Of a stretch of DNA of 64,000 nt, positions 56,201-64,000 are shown one piece after another. Position 1 is the stretch's first letter. Every line of letters begins with the position of its first letter. A program made the position numbers and the translations under genes. Source of the DNA: Syngnathus acus. Its lineage: Eukaryota; Chordata; Actinopteri; Syngnathiformes; Syngnathidae. The stretch is taken from NCBI RefSeq assembly GCF_901709675.1, contig NC_051094.1, positions 372,001-436,000 of the forward strand, written 5' to 3'. Below the pieces are notes generated by a model. It was given only the letters and a program-made list of their open reading frames with translations. It had not been told where the DNA came from and searched no databases.

Positions 56201-58617
56201 ATTGTATAGTAGTAGTTCTAGTCGTAGCTCTAGTAGTAGAAGTATTAGTAGTAGTATTGTCACAGTTTGGAGTTTCGCAATGTCCCACAACAAGCATTCA
56301 AACGCAGCTACAAAGTCTTTTTTTTTTTTCTTCTTTTTTTTTTGCAGCAATGGCTGGATATCTTGTACGAAAAAAAAACAAAAACAAAAAAACATCCGTT
56401 GCATGACATACATCGAGCTGCACCCCATATCAAGTGCTGACAGGTACGAGAAGGCAATGCACCGTGGACTCCATCTTGCGCCAGAGGATGGATGCATGTT
56501 TGTGGTTTACAGCAAGGGGGAGGGGCGGGGCATGTACCGACCGTGCAATTACTAGCCAACTAGTAATTGCATAACCGGCAACATGACCAAGTAGTAACTA
56601 ATGCAGGACTCCAGGATGCAGGTTGTAACTGTGGCCGCATCCTTACATGATAAATTCACAGACCATGAGGGCAACAAAGAAACCAAAAACAACAACAACA
56701 AAATAAATTCAAGAAGACGGCTAACCCAACAATAATAAAAAAAAAGAGAGGAATGCCTATACCAAAAACTTGTAGTGAAGGTCCACAGTGTAAGAGTGGA
56801 TACACTGGACAGGCTTTAGTGACTACGTGTGGCGCCCGCCGATTACATAATAACGGCGGCCCAATTTTAAGCATGTACTCGCTCGCTTATGAGGTAATGC
56901 ATCGGGAAGTTTGAATAACTTCAAATAAAAAATGATGCGACACAGTTGAACACAGTCAGAGACGACAATAACAAAGGATCTTTGCAGGAGACCGATGAGG
57001 AGCTGTCCAGTGCATCTCCCTTCTTGTTACAAGTTTTCACAAGTCTGGCTAAAAAAAAAACAAAAAAACAAGCAACTTGAACTTCACATTCAATTTCTGA
57101 TTATAAGTCCTAGATTTTTTTTTTTTCTTTTTGGTCTGAACAGAACATATTATCAAGTCCTGTTTTTAAAGTTGGGGAATATAAAGTGATAAGGACTCTG
57201 CACATAAAGACAACAAACCCCCCCCCCCCAAAAAAAAAAAAAAATGGTGGTAAAGTTCACCGGCCCACCAATCAGCACAAGCTTTCCTTTGCAAACCACC
57301 ACAACCTTTCTCCATCTGTCTCAGAGTCATTGGCCAAAAGTCCAGGTCAAGAATGAATTTCTTTCAATGGACTTACAATATAATTCATAAATTTGTATTA
57401 TACAGGAACAAAAATAAAGGAAAAACAAAAGTGAAATAATTTAGTATGCTATATATCTTAAGTACATCTTTTTATTTGAAAAAGCTTTGGTTTGAACTCA
57501 TCTAGCAATGTTTGTTAGTTAGCTCTGTCCTCCACATTCACAAGATCTTTGGAACACACTACACCTAAAAACCAACTAACCATCATTCCTTGCCTTGGCA
57601 AAGACGCTACAGTACATTTTGAGGCGGCGCCACCCTGAGCGGGGCAACCCGGAAAGCTATATTCCATTCTGAAGCCACCACTGCTAAGGAGAATAGAAAA
57701 CTGTGTTGAGAGATGGGCAGGTTAAAGCATCAGGTGAAGATCATCTACACACTTTTTACACTTAATTACATCGGAACTTTCAACTAATCCACATATAGAG
57801 TTCGTAATCAGAGGTAGCGAGGTCGGTCACAAGCCCATATAAATAGACTTCTTTTTTTTTTCTCTCTCTCAAGGGGAGGAAAGCTATACAGACAAAATAA
57901 ACGTACCCACTGAACATATTGGTCAGTCTAAATCACCCTCTTCTTATTAGCCCCCTTTAAAAACAGATCCCTCCCTCCCAATCCACAAGAAAAACCCAAG
58001 ACCTTCCAGTTTAAACATTCACGGAAACATTAGAAGTTCTTTAAGTAAAACAAGTACCTCAAGGTGGGGGGGGGGCGGGCGGGAGTCCTCTTTCCCAACC
58101 ACGTTTGCACTAGCGGGCAAGAGGGGAAAAGAGTGAATGTTCAACAGCCATCAAGAGAACGTAACCTTGATCCCACCTACAACCTTCCATCAGTTAAAGC
58201 ATGGTCCCGAACCCAGCCGAGTCACCCCCCTTCGTCTTAAATCAAGATGCCCCAGCGCTCCAAAAAAGAAAAAGGCTGTAAAGCTGTCGGTTACCAAAAA
58301 AAAAACCCCAAGAAAACGCTTATTATTGCCAGTGTTGGGTTCTTTGAATCTATTTGGTCAGAATAGCGCCAGAGAGCAGAGGGAACTCTTGAGCTATCGT
58401 TCAGCTGACAACCAGTGAAAAGCTGTTCCAAAGGTAGAGGAGAAGACAGACGCATTTGGGAGCGGGGGGGCAGGGCTGGACATTACATTGGTACCCACAT
58501 TCACATTTTTCGGCCTTGAAAGACCACAAGTCACAAAGCTATGACGCCACGGCTTTATGACTTTGGGTTGAGAGAAAGAAAGAGAGAGCGAAAGACAGAG
58601 AGAGAGAGAGAGACGGA

Positions 58618-58651
<34 letters not shown>

Positions 58652-58930
58652 CAGAGAGAGAGAGAGAGAAAAGAGTAAACTGTCCCTCTATAAGTCCTGA
58701 GAGGTGAGTGAGCGTATGTCACTTGAAAGCGACGGTGACAATGGTCAATGCGCCCAGCATGGTAAGATGGCAACAACGCTCACCCGGCCGGCCGGCCAGG
58801 GCAGGGCAGGGCAGGGCAGGGCAGGGGCGGTAAAGCGAGCGAGCGCAATCCAAAACTGTGCGTTTGTTTCTCTGTGTTTCGCTTGCTATTTCTTCCCAGA
58901 GTTCTTTGGCTTGATGCGTTGGTTGCTTTT
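53238..58930 (-). other. hic2: Probable long 3'UTR of HIC2
   Basis: There are no coding exons. The + strand is A-rich, so the HIC2 sense strand is U-rich, with many poly(T) and poly(A) runs. TTTATT at 53238-53243 (AATAAA on the - strand) is the leftmost candidate polyA signal. Nearer ones are possible, so the UTR end is uncertain. Vertebrate HIC2 is known to have a long 3'UTR. A GA-rich block lies at 58568-58670. Confidence 0.35.
58568..58670. repeat. (GA)n-rich tract
   Basis: GAGAGA runs interrupted by AC and GGAGG, about 100 bp, in the presumed HIC2 3'UTR. Confidence 0.92.
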
Positions 58931-60670
58931 CTAGGAGGGCGAGGTGTGCATTCTCAGGTGACTGATGAGGTTGCGCTGTTGCGTAAACTTGCCGCCGCAC
59001 AGCTGGCATTCGTAGGGCTTCTCGCCCGAGTGCACGCGCATGTGCTCGGTCAGCCGGTACTGGCGGGTGAAGCGCATGCCGCACTCCTCGCAGGCGAAGG
59101 GCTTGAGGCCCAGGTGGCTGCGCATGTGGCGCGTCATGGTGCCCCTCTGGGTGAACATTTTGCCGCAGATGTTGCACGGGAAGGGCCGGGTCAGCCAGTG
59201 GCTCTTCTCGTGTTGCCGCAACGTGGCCGGGTCCTTGTAGCTCTTATTGCAAACGGTGCACTTGAAAGGGCGGGCTTCCGAGCCAAAGCGGGAGGGCCCC
59301 ACGGGGGCCGACAGGTCCTCGGCCTCCTCCTCGTCTTCCTCTTTCACCAGGGCCCCCGCTTCCTCTTTGACGTAGAGCTCGTCCTCGGTGTGCGTTTCCA
59401 CGTGAGCGTTTGAGTTGCTCGAGCTGGGGAAGCCTTTGCCGCAGGGGATGCACACGTAGAGGTTGTCCCCGAAGGCCGGCTCGAAACCTTCCTGGCGGTA
59501 CACGTAGTTGGCGTTCTGGTGGGCCCCGCCTGGTCCGCCCCCTGCGCTCTCTCCTTCGCTCTGACCGCTCTCCTCGCTGTGGTCCTGGCCGTTTTCGCCT
59601 CCCTCTTCGTCGTCTTTGCAGCGGAGGCTTTGGTCGTTGCCGGCGGGTCCGCCGTCTTTGGGCCCCACTATCACCCCGTTGACCAGAGGCCTGTCGTGAT
59701 CGTCAGACTTCAACCCCGACGCCTCCTTTTTGGGCCATTCGTTCTTGCGCCCGCCCTGCCGATACTTCTTCTGGGGCGGGGGTCCGTCGTGCTGGCCGTT
59801 GTCGCCTTTCGAAGCGCAGTTGAGCTCGGCGGCGTCCGAGCTGCAGACGTCGGCGTTGTGGAGGGTGGTGGAAGAGTCGTCCAGGGAGGCACTGTTGGTT
59901 GTGGATACTGAGGCAGATTGAGGGGATTCTTGGGAGTTGCTGTGGGGGCTCAGGGCGTCGGTGAGTGGCGTGCCTGCCGAGGGAGGGCTCTTTTTGGTCA
60001 GGTCCAGCCCGAGATCGGGCTCGCCGGCGCTTCCTCCGCTGCTGAGGTTACCGTTACTGCTTCCGTTGCCGCCGGCGGCGGCGGCGGCGCTCCTCCCGCC
60101 CGAACTGCCGATATACATTTCGTCGTCGGAGAGCTTGTCCCGAAGGCCTTCGTCCGGCAGCGGCAGCGGCTGCTCGGCGTCCGAAGGGCTGGCCTGATAG
60201 TGGTTGTTGGGCCCGGCGGGCGTGGAGGAGGAAAGGCGCTGGTTGTTGAGGCGTAGTCGGCTAAGGGGGCCGGGAGCGGAAGGCTTGCCGGGCGGGGCTT
60301 TCCCGCCGCTGCGCTTGAGCTTCTTTCTGCACAGGGCGGCGAGGTCGTGGAGCTGGAGGTAGCTGGCCGCAGTTAACAGGGCGCTGAAATTCTGCTCGCT
60401 GCCCTGCTCCGAGGAGGAGAGCAGCTTACCGGTGTAGATGAAATCCAGAACTTGCCTGAACACGGAAGGGTTGACCATCTCCGTGTCGAGGTTAATGAGG
60501 TTATCGTGGAGGACCAAAGACTTGAAGTAGATGCTGCTGGCCGCCAGGATGTTCTTGTGGGCACGGAAGAGCGCATTCTCTACCACGATGATGACATCGC
60601 ACAGGAAGCCCTTGGCTCTCTGTTGGTTGAGTTGCAGCAGCAGTTGTTTGGCATGATTTGGCAGTTCCAT
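58931..60670 (-). CDS. hic2: HIC2, BTB/POZ zinc-finger transcriptional repressor
   Basis: Nuclear sequence-specific repressor of the HIC family. It has one coding exon of 579 codons (human 615 aa), ATG at 60668-60670. MELPNHAKQLLLQLNQQR is the typical HIC2 start, and a splice acceptor (TTTCCAG, exon start 60752) lies just upstream. BTB domain about residues 15-122 (GFLCDVIIVVENALFRAHKN). CtBP-binding motif GLDLTKK near 218. An acidic, Ser/Gly-rich middle. Zinc finger 1 near 405 (CIPCGKGF..HVETH). Fingers 2-5 are clustered at about 472-574 (DPATLRQHEKSH, TQRGTMTRHMRSH, TRQYRLTEHMRVH, TQQRNLISHLRMH). The ending HTSPS separates HIC2 from HIC1. Oddity: in finger 1 the expected SSEQLNAH reads SSSNSNAH, explained by a missing G near 59420 and an extra A near 59410. 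Confidence 0.96.
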   Translation of the reverse strand: MELPNHAKQLLLQLNQQRAKGFLCDVIIVVENALFRAHKNILAASSIYFKSLVLHDNLINLDTEMVNPSVFRQVLDFIYTGKLLSSSEQGSEQNFSALLTAASYLQLHDLAALCRKKLKRSGGKAPPGKPSAPGPLSRLRLNNQRLSSSTPAGPNNHYQASPSDAEQPLPLPDEGLRDKLSDDEMYIGSSGGRSAAAAAGGNGSSNGNLSSGGSAGEPDLGLDLTKKSPPSAGTPLTDALSPHSNSQESPQSASVSTTNSASLDDSSTTLHNADVCSSDAAELNCASKGDNGQHDGPPPQKKYRQGGRKNEWPKKEASGLKSDDHDRPLVNGVIVGPKDGGPAGNDQSLRCKDDEEGGENGQDHSEESGQSEGESAGGGPGGAHQNANYVYRQEGFEPAFGDNLYVCIPCGKGFPSSSNSNAHVETHTEDELYVKEEAGALVKEEDEEEAEDLSAPVGPSRFGSEARPFKCTVCNKSYKDPATLRQHEKSHWLTRPFPCNICGKMFTQRGTMTRHMRSHLGLKPFACEECGMRFTRQYRLTEHMRVHSGEKPYECQLCGGKFTQQRNLISHLRMHTSPS

Positions 60671-60752
60671 TTCCACCTTCCTTCCTTCTGCCCTTCCTTC
60701 CTTCCTTCTTTCGGCGTCGCTCGCTCTCTTCCTACACCAACGCCACCTGAAG

Positions 60753-63700
60753 CTGGAAAGACCGAGAAATAAAAAGGTGATGAGTTTGCGCTCACTAGAA
60801 GGTTTCTTGACCACTTGCGCACCATGGTAGTTACATTTTGCTCTTCCGGTTCCACGACTCTCACAGAGCTTACTGAGCGTGGATTCACACTTGTTTTCTT
60901 GGCTCAGGCCCCAGCACAGTCGTCCATAAAAGCACAACTTGTGCAGTCCGCCAAGTGGAAACAGCAATCAAATCTCAGCTAGCGCCTTTGAAGCAACAAT
61001 AAAAAGCGCCATTGCTGCGAGCACATCCATCATCTAACCTTGAAGCTCTCAAATGCACCACCACATCATTATCACGTCAACCTGGAAAGAGGAAACCGTC
61101 TCCCCTTCTCAGCTTGCATTTAAAACAAATTGAAACCCCGCGTAGATCAAATTCTGATTGTACATTTTGCCAATGTTCTGGCACAAAGGCAAAGGGTGGG
61201 GAAAAAGAAGGACTAAAGTAACTGGTTTAGGTGCCTCATCTGGCTTTCTCTTCCCTCTCCCCGGTCGTGAGAACTCCAGTTTCAGTGGGATGCCCTCCTC
61301 CCGTCCTATTCTCCATTAGGTCATGGTAATGTCAGCTCTGCCCCATTGTCTGGGGCTCGCTCGCTCGGTGGCACGGCAGGGATTAGGTGACACTTGAGCA
61401 GGTAAAACTACACAGGAGGGGGTGGAGGGTGCGGCTCAAAGACAAGGACGGCACCACCCGATCCTCCACAGAGGCCCTCCCTTCCTCACAGCCTAAAAAA
61501 ACAGCCCTGCTCACTTTCTAGTGTGGGCCTGAATCGCCAAATACAAATTTCAATCTAGAAAATACAATACAAGACAAAGAGGTAGCACGGCGGCATGCGC
61601 GGCAGCTAAGACGTTAACCCAGTCTTACAACTTTTTCCCCGACGATAATTAACACATCATTTCCTTGTCACTCGACATTGATTAAATAACGAACCACATC
61701 ATTGGCAAGTGATGCGGTACTGGAATCCAGATCAGAAGGCTTCTAGGAAGTCTCAACTGCGACATGTTTTTCGGTGGGCTCCGCTCGTAATACGGACGCG
61801 CAAAATGAACGCCTCTCGGAACACCGCGTACTGCATTACCGGAGATTCGAAGAGTGCCGCCCGCCGCTTACCTCCATCAGCGTTTACTGCGAATGACAAT
61901 ACGAGCCGTGTCAGCTCAGTGTCGACCGAGAGATTTAAGAGCGCTTGCAAACTGCCAAGTCGCAGTTCAGTGTGTGTAAAAACAACTCAAGAGTACAGCT
62001 TGAATGGTTTCGGAACGCACAAAAATGACTTTGCAGTTGTCGTCGTTGTCGTCATTTTCCAACAGCAACAATAATAACTTGTTGTTTATCCAGGTCTTAG
62101 AGTTAACTCCCCGTTTGAAGCTCAAACCGGCCTCTAGGCAGAGTCGAGACAAACTGCATCACAGCTTTCTTAAGGAGCTCTCGACCCGACAATAACTCCA
62201 ATGTCTTATGTACCAACACAAAAGCTCCGTTGGAACAAAACTCCACTTTAGCAGGAATGCTTAACTGGAGCTGTCTGGCTCTTTGAGAACAGTTGCGCTG
62301 GCTTGCTGGCTTGCTGGCTGGCTGATAGAAATCAGCTCAAGTGATCATTAGACGCCAGCCAGGTCCAGGCCTGGGCTTGCCTTCTCTGCTTTGACACTTG
62401 GACTCGTGGTCTTGGTCCCCACCCCCCCCCCAATCTCTCATCTTGCCTCCCAACCTTCACGGATCTGCCAGGGAGAGTTGAAACTCCCCACCGCGTAGCG
62501 TGTCGTAACCAGCCAAGGGCGAAAATATCCTGGCTGGATCTGCGTCCGACCTCCACGCTTGATCATCGAGGAAAGACGGACATGTTTCTGTCATGCCGGG
62601 AAGCCGCATCTTGCTTGCTTACACCTCTGCGGACTTTATGGGTGTGGGGGGGCTATTCCACCAAACGGACATAAAAAGGGAGCCAGGAGAGAGAAATCTT
62701 CCCCACCCCCCTCGTTTTCTCATCCTCGGTCCAATCCCATCACCCACGTGGCGGCTAGCAGCTCCCCCCGGCCCCTCCGGTGCTACTCTGCCGGCTGGAT
62801 TCCGGGGAGCCGCTAATGGAATACGCCTGATCTATATGCAGCCAGGGTAGGACACGTGTAGGCCTCGCTGCTTGCTGTTCCTTTGGAGATGCCCAACAGG
62901 CGGTGGGTGGGGTGGGGTGGGGTGGGCGGGGGGTTGCAATTGCAAATAGACCTGCTTCATATCTCCAAATCCAGATCATCACGCATTAAGTGAAACACGG
63001 CGAGATGAATATCCACAATCGGCTACGGTTGCATAATTGCCGGTGGGTTCCCAGCAGGCTTCATTCCGCCTTTTTCCAATCCCTCCGCTAAAAACCATGA
63101 TGGGTCTTGGCAGAGAAGCTGAGAGATGTCAAGGAATTATTGACCCTTAAGAAACAAGACGTGCTCTGACCAAACAACCCCCCCCCCCACACACACATAC
63201 CAATTGAAGTCAGGGCAAGGGGGGGGGGCTTTGAGCAGAGAGCAGGCAGGGGTAGACATTGCCCTTCAAGCGGCGAGCGACCAGGAGATCAGTTTACCTT
63301 GCTTGCAGTTTTGACCTTTTCAAAAACAGGCCGTGACTTCATGATCGAGGGGCAGCTTGCCGCTAAAACCCCTTACGCACCCCGTTGCTTCGCCTCAACC
63401 TTGACTTCTTTGACAGAGGGGCGTGTTCCCTGACTTGACAGACATGATCGGAAAACAAAATAGATCAGGTGTCAAGAGAGGAAAGAAGAACAGCAAATGA
63501 TCTACTATAGCAGAGATTTGGGTGATCCGGTTTGACTTCATTTGGTCTCTACGGACATATATACTTGGCAAGCATCAAGGCATTTTTTTCTTGAGTGGCT
63601 GTAAAAATGTTCAGGCTCTCAATCATCCCGAAAACGACACCGATGTAACACGTTAGAGGCCGTACCCTGCGTTAGGGTTTTGCTTTCTGCCGCGGCATCC

Positions 63701-64000
63701 CCTTTTTATTCCTCTCAAGGAGGATTAAGGGAGAGCACAGCAGCAAACTTCATACGGGCAAGTTGACGGAGGAAGCAGTGGGCTGTGGCGCTAATCTCCA
63801 GAACAGAGGACCGGGAGCCTGGCGAAAGGGCAGAGGTGACACAAAGTCCCGTGGCGCAATAACAAAACACACCCTACTACTGCCAAAGGTCAGCTGCTTA
63901 CATCTAACAGATAAAAAAAATAATAATAATAATAAAGACTTTAAGAACAACACACTCAACTTTAGGCTGGGCTACTTTAGCAACAAACAGTGAGCAGAAA
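60753..64000. other. HIC2 upstream region, no other gene recognised
   Basis: Besides the candidate leader exon, this holds only simple repeats (GGCT near 62300-62325, poly-C near 62420 and 63179, GGGGT near 62910-62935, TAA near 63920-63935) and short ORFs without recognisable similarity. It is presumably HIC2 intron 1 and promoter DNA. Confidence 0.5.
61872..61980 (-). other. Candidate 5' non-coding exon of HIC2
   Basis: On the - strand GCTGATGGAG is followed by the strong donor GTAAGCGG (exon end 61872), 1.1 kb upstream of the HIC2 acceptor at 60752. The sequence is CpG-containing and not repetitive. HIC genes have a non-coding first exon, so this is a plausible leader. The left limit is arbitrary, and no transcript evidence is available. 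Confidence 0.3.

Overview
This is vertebrate nuclear DNA, almost certainly from a teleost fish. The genes are split into many short exons with GT..AG introns, several of them only about 65-130 bp. Microsatellites are abundant. The cluster SNAP29 / PI4KA with nested SERPIND1 / HIC2 matches a linkage group known in vertebrates (human 22q11.2). The species cannot be read from the window.

Layout, left to right: (1) 1-10.4 kb, + strand: the last ten coding exons of a septin of the SEPT2 type, with one 6.4 kb repeat-rich intron. (2) 10.6-13.4 kb, - strand: a complete five-coding-exon SNAP29, convergent with the septin. Their polyA signals lie about 200 bp apart. (3) 13.4 kb: a divergent promoter with a perfect CRE palindrome and an adjacent ETS-type site, between SNAP29 and PI4KA. 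(4) 13.7-32.1 kb, + strand: phosphatidylinositol 4-kinase alpha, about 54 coding exons ending in an intact lipid-kinase domain. (5) 19.7-21.6 kb, - strand, inside one PI4KA intron: a six-exon SERPIND1 (heparin cofactor II). (6) 32-58.9 kb: gene-poor DNA with large tetranucleotide arrays, a 2.8 kb hAT-like fold-back transposon that splits a tRNA-Glu-like sequence, and many simple repeats. (7) 58.9-60.7 kb, - strand: the single large coding exon of HIC2, a BTB/zinc-finger repressor. Its probable long 3'UTR lies to the left and a candidate 5' non-coding exon near 61.9 kb.

Functions: septin and SNAP29 act in the cytoskeleton and membrane fusion. PI4KA makes plasma-membrane PI4P. SERPIND1 is a secreted thrombin inhibitor. 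HIC2 is a transcriptional repressor. Apart from shared promoter space and nesting there is no operon-like logic.

The two most notable points are these. First, the fold-back transposon at 36316-39096 has an 8-bp target duplication that rejoins a tRNA-Glu-like sequence across it. It carries 235-bp internal repeats and tRNA-like pol III modules in both arms. Second, PI4KA, SERPIND1 and HIC2 show many single-base frame breaks, mostly in short base runs. That looks more like unpolished assembly error than gene decay.
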